Shown here: positions 1-5,678 of the stretch, one piece after another
Position numbering within the stretch: position 1 is the stretch's first letter
Layout of the letters: each line of letters opens with the position of its first letter
From: Candidatus Nitrosopumilus sp.
Lineage (GTDB): Archaea; Thermoproteota; Nitrososphaeria; Nitrososphaerales; Nitrosopumilaceae
DNA length: 11,200 nucleotides
Assembly: GCA_030637455.1 (NCBI GenBank)
Contig: DAOWGL010000094.1
Span: 1 to 11,200 of the forward strand
Reading direction: 5' to 3'
Translations under genes and position numbers: made by a program
Notes under the pieces: model-generated
What the model saw: the letters and a program-made list of their open reading frames with translations, nothing else
Databases searched by the model: none
What the model was told of the DNA's origin: nothing

Positions 1-273
1 AAATTCTAAATTTGGATTATATTTCTCCCAAGTATCAATTGCTTTCTTTAATGCATCAATTGGAATTTGTTTGTCTGGAACATTAGGTACATCTTCAAAT
101 GAATAGTAAATGATTTGATATTCTTCAGATGTAACAACATTTGATATTTGTTGAAGGTTTTCAATCGAGGGCGAAAGCCCATTACTGGTTTCAGTGTTAA
201 ATGGCAGTAAATCAGCATACCAGGCATATCCAAAACCTAACATGAGAATAATTATTACAATTACTGCTTTCAA
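1..273 (-). CDS. Partial membrane-anchored matrixin-type metalloprotease (N-terminal part)
   Basis: The gene reads leftward and runs off the window edge, so only about 91 N-terminal residues are visible. The frame is open from base 1 up to a TGA at 277-279. The chosen start is TTG at 271-273, because it gives a good membrane anchor or signal peptide (LKAVIVIIILMLGFGYAW); an ATG at 241-243 would cut this helix in half. After a roughly 40-residue linker comes a stretch ending in LKKAIDTWEKYNPNLEF, which resembles the entry to the catalytic domain of secreted matrixin (M10-like) proteases: an Ala/Ile-rich helix with a Trp, then a strand. The zinc-binding HExxHxxGxxH motif would lie outside the window, so the family call is inference from this fragment. 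It would act outside the membrane. The same frame continues upstream through two TGA codons to an ATG at 379-381, so the true N-terminus is uncertain. Confidence 0.6.
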   Translation of the reverse strand, partial: MKAVIVIIILMLGFGYAWYADLLPFNTETSNGLSPSIENLQQISNVVTSEEYQIIYYSFEDVPNVPDKQIPIDALKKAIDTWEKYNPNLEF

Positions 274-429
274 TAATCAAACAAATGGATTGGAGTACCT
301 AAAACTTTCGATGAAATTTACAAAATCAGGCTCAATTGAATTTTTTGATAAACTGAATCAACTTTTGCATACTTTTTTCATTTTAAAAGAAAAATTTAAG
401 ATTAATTATTGCCATAGAATAGCTGGATG

Positions 430-466
430 TTGGTAATCTCCTAACGCACTCGACATCGATTACCAA
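430..466. repeat. Perfect 9-bp inverted repeat, 19-base loop
   Basis: TTGGTAATC at 430-438 is matched by GATTACCAA at 458-466. The loop is more GC-rich than the surroundings. It lies between the stop of the Cys-rich gene (488) and the upstream region of the metalloprotease, both on the minus strand. It could be a termination or processing hairpin, or an operator. No T-run follows it on the minus strand. Confidence 0.5.
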
Positions 467-487
467 TTTTATCTGTGGTCTAGAATT

Positions 488-742
488 TTAATTCGGATGA
501 GAGTTTTTCAAATAATCAGATTTTTGCTCATCTGAAAATAAATTTTCATTAAAAGGGATTAATTTCAAGGCGTTTTGAAATGCAGGACACTCACAATCAA
601 CAGAAAATAGTTCTTCGCATTTTGGACATTGGATTACAGTGTGATTTCCCCAATCACATTCAATATTATCGATAATCTCAAAGATAACATCTTCATTACA
701 TATACAATGTAATTTGTTTTGAAATTTGTCATTAAGAGACAT
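488..742 (-). CDS. Small Cys-rich zinc-binding-type protein, 84 aa
   Basis: I do not recognise the family. The protein has a CxC pair (C13, C15), a CPKC knuckle (C39, C42) and a second CxC pair (C50, C52), with C29 and H34 between. That is enough for one or two structural zinc sites of zinc-ribbon style. The C-terminal 30 residues carry no Cys. The start is ATG at 740-742. An AT-rich box (about 765-772) lies 26 bases upstream, as expected for a leaderless archaeal mRNA. The gene is divergent from the tandem zinc-finger gene at 803, and the two share one short AT-rich promoter region. A role in nucleic-acid or protein binding is only inferred from the zinc ligands. Confidence 0.75.
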   Translation of the reverse strand: MSLNDKFQNKLHCICNEDVIFEIIDNIECDWGNHTVIQCPKCEELFSVDCECPAFQNALKLIPFNENLFSDEQKSDYLKNSHPN

Positions 743-762
743 ACTAGGCTCTTTGAAAAATC

Positions 763-776
763 AAATATAATTTAAT
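763..776. promoter_or_regulatory. Shared AT-rich core of a divergent promoter pair
   Basis: The AT-rich stretch AAATATAATTTAAT lies between the two divergent zinc-protein genes. Read on the minus strand it sits 26 bases before the ATG at 742. Read on the plus strand it sits 25-35 bases before the TTG at 803. Only about 60 bases separate the two starts, so both TATA boxes must overlap. Confidence 0.55.
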
Positions 777-802
777 AACTACAAAGATTGGAGGAATTTG
801 AC

Positions 803-1006
803 TTGACTGAATGTCCCACGTGTAAACTTGCAATGGAGTCACATTCTACAGAAGAACTAATGGAATGTTGTATGAAGCAAGTAGGGGATGGATTTTCTGA
901 GGAAGAGTCAGGTACATGCCCCAATTGTAAACATGATATTAAAAAACACTCGAGTAAAGAACTTGCAGAATGTACCATAGAATTTCTCAAATCAGGAATA
1001 AACTAG
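803..1006 (+). CDS. Tandem C2HC zinc-finger protein, 67 aa
   Basis: The protein is an internal duplication. C4-x2-C7-x6-H14-x7-C22 is repeated as C39-x2-C42-x6-H49-x7-C57, exactly 35 residues apart. Matching residues between the ligands (CPxCK, HS, EL, EC) show that the two halves share an origin. Each half should bind one zinc; a nucleic-acid or protein-interaction role is inference. The start is TTG at 803-805, placed eight bases after a good Shine-Dalgarno-like GGAGG (790-794); an in-frame TTG at 788 would add five residues and overlap that site. The gene ends 35 bases before the next start and is divergent from another Cys-rich gene. Which TTG is used is uncertain, but the reading frame is clear. 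Confidence 0.78.
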   Translation: MTECPTCKLAMESHSTEELMECCMKQVGDGFSEEESGTCPNCKHDIKKHSSKELAECTIEFLKSGIN

Positions 1007-1041
1007 GTCAAGATAAGATTAAACAGAAGAAAAAAATACAA

Positions 1042-1635
1042 ATGTCATTGGATCAAACTACTAGAAAATTAATTCAAGACTATTCACCAATGTGGACTAA
1101 CAAACAGATTTGGGAATTTGAGCAACTAAACGAAGAATTAACTTTTGATACAGTCTATGCAGAACAAAGTAATTTTGAATCATGGAATACAAAGATGGCA
1201 AATCCAGATACATTCATTCGAGACGTAGTAGTTAGGACATTTGATAATTTCTTAGACGGATATGAGTTATGGATTTCAAACAAAGACCAAGGAAAGTTAG
1301 ACTCGAAATATGTGGCATATCTCATGTCAGTCATGGCAGACATTATGATAGAAGAAGAAGTTTGTCTCAATTTTAGAATTGAAAATAATGCTCTAGTGGT
1401 AGTAATTGATGAAAAAGCAGATGTGATTGACTGTAAAGAATTTTTTGAGGAATTTTATCATTTAGCAACGGGATTTAATTTTGATACCGATACTGGAATT
1501 CCAGATGATGAAACAGAAGCTGAACTTTACCTTATACGATTACAAGAAGAATTTGATGGGCGAATGCAGAACAAACTGGGGGATAAATATTTGCCAGGTA
1601 ACAATGATCCAGATACACTGCATGCAAAGGATTGA
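1042..1635 (+). CDS. Conserved-looking acidic protein of unknown function, 197 aa
   Basis: I do not recognise this protein. It is soluble, acidic and probably mixed alpha/beta, with no signal peptide or membrane segment. The N-terminal 60 residues are helix-rich with several Trp (W18, W24, W48). Residues about 60-105 form a helical block, and residues about 107-125 alternate hydrophobics like beta strands. The tail is very acidic. The start is ATG at 1042, because an AT-rich box (AGATAAGATT, about 1013-1022) lies 25 bases upstream; an in-frame ATG at 970 would lie inside the preceding zinc-finger gene and adds a Lys-rich, non-conserved-looking extension. It ends 32 bases before the next start. 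Confidence 0.75.
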   Translation: MSLDQTTRKLIQDYSPMWTNKQIWEFEQLNEELTFDTVYAEQSNFESWNTKMANPDTFIRDVVVRTFDNFLDGYELWISNKDQGKLDSKYVAYLMSVMADIMIEEEVCLNFRIENNALVVVIDEKADVIDCKEFFEEFYHLATGFNFDTDTGIPDDETEAELYLIRLQEEFDGRMQNKLGDKYLPGNNDPDTLHAKD

Positions 1636-1645
1636 CCTAAAATAC
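1636..1645 (+). promoter_or_regulatory. TATA-type promoter box for the gene at 1668
   Basis: CCTAAAATAC is centred about 27 bases before the ATG at 1668. This is evidence that 1668, not the later GTG at 1809, is the original start of the interrupted gene. Confidence 0.45.
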
Positions 1646-1667
1646 AAGATGAGGGTATAGATATATA

Positions 1668-2018
1668 ATGTCAGAGATAAAACCATATAGAAATTTCAAA
1701 AAGAGAGAGCAAGCTCTAACCGCAGAACAAAAGGTAAAAGGCCAGGTGTAGAGGGAGGCCCAAAATGGATATTTTACCAAAGTTTCAACCATATCATACA
1801 AGTTTGATGTGTCTGAAGACATGGCGTGGAGTATTGTTGGCGGATTACTATCAGATGGTTCCTTTGAATCAATCCATGATGATTATACGGGTGAGATGAA
1901 ACTATGTGAAATGGGGAAAACATATCAGATATTAGATTTGGAGCAAAAAAGAAAGAGAGAGAAATATCGCAATAATAAATCTAAAGATAAACCCAAACCA
2001 AAAAAAGAAAACTCTTAA
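1668..2018 (+). pseudogene. Small basic-tailed protein gene interrupted by an in-frame TAG
   Basis: From ATG 1668 the frame reads 27 codons, meets TAG at 1749-1751, then stays open in the same frame to TAA at 2016-2018 (117 codons in all). The second half contains a well-formed domain (SISYKF-like strand, then MAWSIVGGLLSDGSFESI and a strand/turn region) and a Lys-rich tail (KDKPKPKKENS). The promoter-like box is before 1668, so translation from a GTG at 1809 would need an internal start. Another reading is that small indels near 1746-1772 disturbed the frame: bases 1747-1767 in a different frame give EGGPKW, which could join YFTKVS. Options are a pseudogene, stop readthrough, reinitiation at GTG 1809, or a sequence error. 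I do not recognise the family. Confidence 0.55.
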
Positions 2019-2041
2019 TTCTAAATTAATTATACAGAATC

Positions 2042-2131
2042 ATGGATGATGAAAATTTACCAGTACAATGTCATCCGGTAATAAAATCAAAAAAGAAAAA
2101 ACCAGAAGAGGAAAAAAATGATACAGTGTAA
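2042..2131 (+). CDS. Possible 29-aa microprotein, overlapping the next gene
   Basis: This short ORF starts at ATG 2042 with an AT-rich box (CTTAATT, 2013-2019) 26 bases upstream. It encodes a Lys/Glu-rich peptide with one Cys-His pair (VQCHPV). Its last 14 bases overlap the C2H2-type gene at 2118 in another frame. The next gene's Shine-Dalgarno-like GAGG lies inside it, which suggests coupled translation. It may be a real microprotein or simply a translated leader. Confidence 0.4.
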   Translation: MDDENLPVQCHPVIKSKKKKPEEEKNDTV

Positions 2132-2264
2132 ATTGTGTGGAACTCCATTAGGAAAAGAACCAACTACTGAAGAATTAGAAACCCATTGGAAGAAACATCA
2201 TAATTGGCATTGGGAATCAAATAAAGATAAAACGCCTGAAGATGCATTATTGAAAAAAAGATAA
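2118..2264 (+). CDS. C2H2-type single zinc-finger microprotein, 48 aa
   Basis: C4-x2-C7 near the start and H23-x3-H27 (followed by H28 and H31) match the classic C2H2 finger ligand pattern C-x2-C-x15-H-x3-H. The linker between the ligand pairs is slightly longer than in the textbook finger. The product is nearly all finger plus a short charged tail, so it would act as a single-domain zinc protein. DNA, RNA or protein binding is inference. The start ATG 2118 follows a GAGG (2108-2111) with six-base spacing, inside the upstream micro-ORF. It is probably expressed from the promoter before 2042. Confidence 0.7.
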   Translation: MIQCKLCGTPLGKEPTTEELETHWKKHHNWHWESNKDKTPEDALLKKR

Positions 2265-2429
2265 TTGACAACTTGGAATAGTAGTCGTTTATAGCATGCT
2301 TAGACCACTAAACGAAGGCGTCATTAATCATTTAGGTTCGAGATATAAAAGATGAATTAGACGTTTTTCAAACATTTGTTTAGTGAAATAAGAATAATGA
2401 AACTAATTTTAAGAATTTGAAACATTTGG

Positions 2430-2436
2430 TTTATCA
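2430..2436 (+). promoter_or_regulatory. TATA box for the Cys-rich gene at 2459
   Basis: TTTATCA is centred 26 bases before the ATG at 2459. No Shine-Dalgarno site lies between them, consistent with a leaderless transcript. Confidence 0.5.
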
Positions 2437-2458
2437 ATTAATCATACGAAACAATATC

Positions 2459-2596
2459 ATGAATGATGACTTTGCAGAATATACAAAATGCAGAACATGT
2501 GGTGTTGCCCTGATTTATTGCGACTGTAACTGTCCATACTGTGGAAAAAGAGACGGGTGTACATGCCTTCTTGACGAAATAACTATCACAAACTAA
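2459..2596 (+). CDS. Eight-cysteine microprotein, 45 aa
   Basis: The product has Cys at 11, 14, 21, 23, 25, 28, 34 and 36: a CxxC knuckle, a dense CDCNCPYC block and a CTC pair. Eight thiols in 26 residues could hold two metal ions as a binuclear or ribbon-like site. A metallothionein-like store is also possible, but the Gly and aromatic spacing (CRTCG, CPYCGK) favours structural zinc knuckles. The start is ATG 2459 with a well-placed TATA box. It stands alone, with small gene-free gaps on both sides. I do not recognise a named family. Confidence 0.7.
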   Translation: MNDDFAEYTKCRTCGVALIYCDCNCPYCGKRDGCTCLLDEITITN

Positions 2597-2721
2597 AGTC
2601 GGGTTAATTTTTTATCAGACCCTTCCCTATTCCAATACCTATGAGGGTAAAATATGGCCAAAAAATATGTACTTTGCAAAGACAGACACAGTGTATTATA
2701 ATTTAATATCGTATAGTTATC

Positions 2722-2829
2722 ATGGATAAAGAGTGCAAAATCTGTAACAAGGTATGTGTAGATGTCTATAGAAGCTATTGTTCTTTTAATTGTCTACACT
2801 CTGCCATGAAAATGATGATTCCTAATTAA
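2722..2829 (+). CDS. Treble-clef-like zinc microprotein, 35 aa
   Basis: Ligand candidates are C5-x2-C8, C12, and C20-x3-C24. The second pair sits in YCSFNCLHSA, which resembles the (F/Y)CSxxC turn-plus-helix of small treble-clef zinc proteins such as DUF2256-like families. That resemblance is a motif-level inference. The whole protein is one finger plus a short Met-rich tail. The start is ATG 2722, and the AT-rich TTATAATTTA (2696-2705) sits about 22 bases upstream. T-runs downstream (2850s and 2890-2908) probably terminate its transcript. Confidence 0.65.
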   Translation: MDKECKICNKVCVDVYRSYCSFNCLHSAMKMMIPN

Positions 2830-2887
2830 AGATTACAACTGGTTTCATCTTTTCTTAATCGTTTTTCTACAAACATATAGATATCTG

Positions 2888-2939
2888 CCTTTTTTTATTT
2901 TTTTTTTTGAAAAAAGAAAAAGAAAGGGAAGGAGGAAGA
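2888..2939 (+). terminator. T-tract terminator followed by purine-only tract
   Basis: Seven Ts, an A and eleven Ts (2890-2908) form the strongest T-tract in the window. Archaeal RNA polymerase terminates on such tracts in the non-template strand. It is followed by about 30 purines (2909-2939), so the two halves can pair imperfectly, for example CCTTT with AAAGG. It would end the transcript of the 2722 gene. Confidence 0.6.
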
Positions 2940-3040
2940 ATGTAATTGTGAGATGGGCCCAATGGCACCATAATTCATTTTTATGATATTAAATCACGCA
3001 TGATGAAAATTATTTTTAACAAGTTTTAAACCAAAACAAC

Positions 3041-3058
3041 CCGTATACGTTCCGTATA
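3041..3058. repeat. CCGTATA direct repeat with 11-base period
   Basis: CCGTATA occurs at 3041-3047 and 3052-3058. The spacing is 11 bases, about one helical turn. It lies roughly 85-100 bases before the start at 3142 and upstream of its TATA box, a plausible place for an activator or repressor site. Confidence 0.35.
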
Positions 3059-3110
3059 GTATTCATGCCTAGTTTTAGAAATTAATTAGCAGTATTACTT
3101 GACATAGAAA

Positions 3111-3120
3111 GCATTAATTT
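3111..3120 (+). promoter_or_regulatory. TATA box for the gene at 3142
   Basis: GCATTAATTT is centred about 26 bases before ATG 3142. Confidence 0.45.
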
Positions 3121-3141
3121 GATTAAACAGTAGATGATAAC

Positions 3142-3609
3142 ATGTCTTTGGATATTACCTGGAAGAACAACTTTTACGGAATATCTTGGGCATATGAGAA
3201 AGACAGATTGGTAGTATCCACAGTTTTTGAGGATAAAAATGAGGCTCTAGCCATTGCCAAAGAAATTGAAGATTGGAGTGATAAATTTACAAGATTAACT
3301 ATCATTGAGAAAGAAAATGACGAGTTTGCAATTTGTTGTTATCAGGATCCTCAAATTTCAAAAAAAGATAGTCATCTAGGATTGTTTCGAACGGGTATGA
3401 GACAGAGTGGAGGGTATGAGCAGGCAAAACCTATGATAGTAGAAAAACCACCACTGTTGCAAATTGCATATGCTGCAGATGTCAGAGACATGAACACCTA
3501 TGAGCAAATTTCACGACTTGTTCCAATGCGAAAGTGTAGAATCATTTCTGAGAAAGATTTGAAAAAACAAGAATACTATTACGAGAAAACTGCAAACTCT
3601 CAGAATTAA
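3142..3609 (+). CDS. Soluble protein of unknown function, 155 aa
   Basis: I do not recognise this protein. It has no signal peptide or membrane span. The first 70 residues look alpha/beta: strands around WKNNFYGISWAYE and DRLVVSTVFE, a helix at residues 33-46, then strands around RLTIIEKEN and EFAICCYQD. Residues 71-110 are loop-rich with Gly and Pro, and the C-terminus is charged and helical. Cys65-Cys66 and C132 are too scattered to suggest a zinc site. The start is ATG 3142 with a TATA box at the normal distance, making it a single-gene unit. A 7-bp hairpin follows shortly after its stop. Confidence 0.72.
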   Translation: MSLDITWKNNFYGISWAYEKDRLVVSTVFEDKNEALAIAKEIEDWSDKFTRLTIIEKENDEFAICCYQDPQISKKDSHLGLFRTGMRQSGGYEQAKPMIVEKPPLLQIAYAADVRDMNTYEQISRLVPMRKCRIISEKDLKKQEYYYEKTANSQN

Positions 3610-3621
3610 AGAAAAAGGTGA

Positions 3622-3646
3622 GATTCAAAAATTCTAGGATTGAATC
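3622..3646 (+). repeat. 7-bp hairpin downstream of the 3142-3609 gene
   Basis: GATTCAA (3622-3628) pairs perfectly with TTGAATC (3640-3646) across an 11-base loop, starting 13 bases after the stop codon. There is no strong T-run directly after it, so a role in termination or mRNA 3'-end stability is only a guess. Confidence 0.35.
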
Positions 3647-3708
3647 ACCACCAGGTATGGTCGGGTAACAATAATTATTGAATTTGAATATAATGTATTA
3701 CTACTCTT

Positions 3709-3734
3709 TTGTACTGAGAAATTGTACTGAGAAA
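3709..3734. repeat. Perfect 13-bp tandem duplication
   Basis: The unit TTGTACTGAGAAA is present twice head to tail with no mismatch, and both copies are followed by T. It lies about 20 bases upstream of the TATA-like box of the micro-ORF at 3777. It may be a recent slippage duplication or a doubled regulatory site. Confidence 0.55.
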
Positions 3735-3776
3735 TCGTTCATCTTCGTTAAATAGAAAATTCTCTAAGGGTGTAAT

Positions 3777-3848
3777 ATGCAAGATAACAATAATCAACAA
3801 AATTGGGAAGAAGTAATTGGCCTTTCCTGGCTAGTATCAGACGAATAA
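3777..3848 (+). CDS. Possible 23-aa microprotein
   Basis: The ORF from ATG 3777 encodes a Asn/Gln-rich peptide with WEEVIGLSWLVSDE at the end. It has a TATA-like box (GTTAAATAG, about 3748-3756) 26 bases upstream, the same geometry as the secure genes nearby. One base separates its stop from a second micro-ORF. Its small size means chance is a real alternative. Confidence 0.3.
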   Translation: MQDNNNQQNWEEVIGLSWLVSDE

Positions 3849-3849
3849 A

Positions 3850-3924
3850 TTGTCTGGCAATGTTTGTAGTCCCAACTGTTGGTGCAAACTGGAGGAATCT
3901 AGTAGTACTGACGAACTGCTTTAG
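3850..3924 (+). CDS. Possible 24-aa CxxxCxC microprotein
   Basis: This ORF from TTG 3850 follows the previous stop after one base and encodes CSPNCWC near its start (C6, C10, C12) then a Ser/Glu-rich tail. The compact Cys cluster is like the metal-knuckle style of the other microproteins here. It would be translated by coupling to 3777-3848. The TTG start and the length make it weak on its own; homologues would be decisive. Confidence 0.3.
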   Translation: MSGNVCSPNCWCKLEESSSTDELL

Positions 3925-3960
3925 ATAATTCTAAAGCGTTTATTTTTTAATTCATAATAT

Positions 3961-3970
3961 TCATAAAGTA
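3961..3970 (+). promoter_or_regulatory. TATA box for the membrane protein at 3990
   Basis: TCATAAAGTA is centred 25 bases before ATG 3990. Confidence 0.45.
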
Positions 3971-3989
3971 ATATTTTTCTGTTTCATAT

Positions 3990-5036
3990 ATGAATAGACC
4001 ATCAAAATTCATTGTAATTATTCTTGTATTATCACTAGTTGGCAGCGTTTCAGAGATTTGGGGTGGAAGTTGGGACATTACCAGTCATTTGCTGGGAGCA
4101 CCTGAGACGTTTTTTACACCACCACATGCAGTATTGTATTCAGGAGTTGGGATTAGTTTGATTGCATCTATTCTTGCAAGTGTCATGTTGTTCAGAGATA
4201 AGGAATTACGTAACAGCTCAGTGTCATTTGGTTTGAAATTAATCATTATTGGTAGTGTTATTCAGATTTTTGCCGGACCTAGTGACTATGCATGGCATGA
4301 GATGTTTGGAACAGATGGATTACTTAGTCCAACACATCTCACTCTAATTACAGGAATTTTGATACAATCAGTCGGAATTGTTCTTGGATTGACCAGGTTA
4401 ATTCCGTATGGTTTTAAAATTGTGAAACCTGCATCAGTAATTTCATTTTCAGCATTATGGTTTATTGTAATTGCATTTATCTTTCAATTCACTTTGCCAG
4501 TATCAAGAGGGGAGACTATGAATCTTAATCCCGACCCATATGTGGCAGGAATCATTCTTGTACTAACAATGCCATTTTTCTGCACATTAATTTTCTGGGG
4601 AGCAGCAAAGTCAATGAAAAAGTTTGGCTGGGCAAGCGGAGTTGTAGCAGTGTTGATAACATTCAACATCACAGCAAATATAGTCCCTGCAGAAGCATTG
4701 TGGAGCTATTTACCATGGTATGCCATAGCAATGATTACAGCCATAGTTGCAGATGCAATAATTTCAAACAAAATTAAAATCAACAAATTCAGAGAAGAAA
4801 TTGCAGGGGGGTTAATTGGAACCATATCTCTAGTGTATAGTATGCCGTTAGTTGGAATGGCTTACATTCAATTTTATGTATTCAGTGGGGTTTCAGGATA
4901 TTCTTTACTTCCAGAATTTACTGAAACTTTGGCAATGATTTTAGTAATAATGGGCATACCAGGAGCGATAATTGGAATACTAGCAGTCAAAATTGCAAAA
5001 AAGAAAATCACCATCCCCGTAGAATCAACTATTTAG
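3990..5036 (+). CDS. Multi-span membrane protein with duplicated D-x3-H-x12-H motif, 348 aa
   Basis: This is an integral membrane protein with about nine or ten hydrophobic segments (roughly residues 6-24, 47-67, 81-97, 113-135, 147-168, 183-205, 212-230, 238-258, 270-292 and 315-335). The N-terminal half is an internal duplication. D29-x3-H33-x12-H46 is repeated exactly 70 residues later as D99-x3-H103-x12-H116. Each copy ends in P-(P/T)-H (TPPH, SPTH) and leads into a transmembrane helix. Conserved Asp/His pairs at the membrane surface suggest a metal (Cu, Fe or Zn) or haem site, but that is inference. I do not recognise a named family. The short C-terminus is Lys-rich, suggesting a cytoplasmic end. 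The gene has its own promoter and no operon partner. Absence of other redox genes nearby means the neighbours do not reveal its role. Confidence 0.85.
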   Translation: MNRPSKFIVIILVLSLVGSVSEIWGGSWDITSHLLGAPETFFTPPHAVLYSGVGISLIASILASVMLFRDKELRNSSVSFGLKLIIIGSVIQIFAGPSDYAWHEMFGTDGLLSPTHLTLITGILIQSVGIVLGLTRLIPYGFKIVKPASVISFSALWFIVIAFIFQFTLPVSRGETMNLNPDPYVAGIILVLTMPFFCTLIFWGAAKSMKKFGWASGVVAVLITFNITANIVPAEALWSYLPWYAIAMITAIVADAIISNKIKINKFREEIAGGLIGTISLVYSMPLVGMAYIQFYVFSGVSGYSLLPEFTETLAMILVIMGIPGAIIGILAVKIAKKKITIPVESTI

Positions 5037-5077
5037 ATTCAAGAAATAAATAAATTCTAATTTTTGATTAAACAATC

Positions 5078-5233
5078 ATGCATTGTGATGATAAAAGAAC
5101 TTTATTCGTACTAAAAGAAAATATTGAAAAAAGTTGGGAAGAACTCAAAAAAACCAAATTTGATGAGATAAAATTAAAAGAATTCAGTGATGCATTGGTA
5201 GAATATTTTGATTTGAAAAAATCATCCAAATAA
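5078..5233 (+). CDS. Small charged helical protein, 51 aa
   Basis: From ATG 5078 the ORF encodes a Lys/Glu-rich, probably all-helical protein (EKSWEELKKTKFDEIKLKEF). There is one Cys and no metal motif. An AT-rich box (AAATAAATAA, about 5045-5054) lies about 28 bases before the start, and the TAA at 5231-5233 abuts the promoter of the next gene. I do not recognise the family. Confidence 0.55.
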   Translation: MHCDDKRTLFVLKENIEKSWEELKKTKFDEIKLKEFSDALVEYFDLKKSSK

Positions 5234-5235
5234 GA

Positions 5236-5243
5236 TTTAAGTT
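5236..5243 (+). promoter_or_regulatory. TTTAAGTT promoter box for the gene at 5265
   Basis: TTTAAGTT, followed by CA, is centred about 26 bases before ATG 5265. It is a one-base variant of the CTTAAGTT boxes before 5577, 8197 and 8690. Confidence 0.5.
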
Positions 5244-5264
5244 CATAATTTTTACAGAAAATAC

Positions 5265-5528
5265 ATGGCAGATTATGATGAAGATGGACGATTAATAATT
5301 TCAAGAGCTAAACAGTTAGAGCAAATTCCAGAAATCTGTTACCATTGTGATAGTGATGATCTTCAAATGATTATGACTCATGTAGATGGAGGTAGTTGGA
5401 TATGCTTGGACTGCAATAGCCTAAATTGTTATGAACCGTCTATGAGATTAACAAAGAATATGCCATTTTCCATGTTAGATTTAGGAAGAGATGAAATTGT
5501 TTTTGTTCCTGAATGGGATTTTGAGTGA
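5265..5528 (+). CDS. Zinc-ribbon protein, 87 aa
   Basis: A zinc ribbon is formed by C25-x2-C28 and C47-x2-C50, 18 residues apart, with H39 and C55 as extra candidates. A strand-turn-strand (LQMIMTHVDGGSWICLDC) joins the pairs, as in classic ribbons of transcription-factor or ribosomal type. The N-terminal 22 residues are acidic then helical. The C-terminal 30 residues are non-zinc and end in an aromatic/acidic VPEWDFE. The start ATG 5265 has a TTTAAGTT box at the right distance. The partner molecule is unknown. Confidence 0.75.
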   Translation: MADYDEDGRLIISRAKQLEQIPEICYHCDSDDLQMIMTHVDGGSWICLDCNSLNCYEPSMRLTKNMPFSMLDLGRDEIVFVPEWDFE

Positions 5529-5544
5529 TTGAATTCTAAACTCA

Positions 5545-5557
5545 ACGCTTAAGTTCA
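5545..5557 (+). promoter_or_regulatory. ACGCTTAAGTTCA promoter core for the 5577 operon
   Basis: CTTAAG is centred about 27 bases before ATG 5577. This 13-base string is identical to the one before the gene at 8690 (8658-8670), and the preceding bases are also similar (AAACTC shortly upstream in both). Confidence 0.55.
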
Positions 5558-5576
5558 AAAATATAGTAGGAAATTC

Positions 5577-5675
5577 ATGAATACATTGGATTATTTGATA
5601 AAACAAAATGATCAAATTTCAATGTCAATACCTGAATGTGATAACATCAATACAGATGGGCAAGACGAAGAGTGA
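5577..5675 (+). CDS. 32-aa microprotein, first gene of a tight operon
   Basis: ATG 5577 to TGA 5675 encodes a small acidic, Asn/Asp/Glu-rich peptide with one Cys. It is the promoter-proximal ORF of a run of three: three bases separate its stop from the next ATG. The strong shared promoter box (5545-5557) supports real expression of this start. I do not recognise the family. Confidence 0.45.
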   Translation: MNTLDYLIKQNDQISMSIPECDNINTDGQDEE

Positions 5676-5678
5676 GAT

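Larger units (their letters stand above)
2830..3141. other. Gene-free interval with T-tract, purine tract and short repeats
   Basis: No supported gene lies here. The interval holds several T-runs after the 2829 stop, a pyrimidine tract followed directly by a purine tract (2888-2939), a direct repeat CCGTATA at 3041 and 3052, and the promoter box of the gene at 3142. A GGAGG (2931-2935) precedes an ATG (2940) that is followed at once by TAA, so it cannot make a protein. Confidence 0.6.

Noticed and set aside
194..436. Plus-strand 80-codon reading frame
   Set aside because: It lies antisense to the metalloprotease N-terminus and has no promoter or protein-like character.
1155..1822. Minus-strand frames opposite the 1042 and 1668 genes
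   Set aside because: They are opposite-strand reading frames of better-supported genes and have biased, Ser-rich or unlikely composition.
2297..2395. Short frame from ATG 2297 (MLRPLNEGVINHLGSRYKR) continuing past a TGA, with tRNA-like GGTTCGAG at 2335
   Set aside because: There is no promoter box at the usual distance. The GGTTCGAG does not form a T-arm stem, so it is not a tRNA. The peptide has no recognisable motif.
2654..2701. Short frame starting MAKKYVLCKDRHSVL
   Set aside because: It is only 15 codons long and without a well-placed promoter, and the real gene at 2722 follows.
3000..3030. ATGATGA at 3000 as a possible C box of a C/D guide RNA
   Set aside because: No D box (CTGA) or C'/D' pair was found at a suitable distance.
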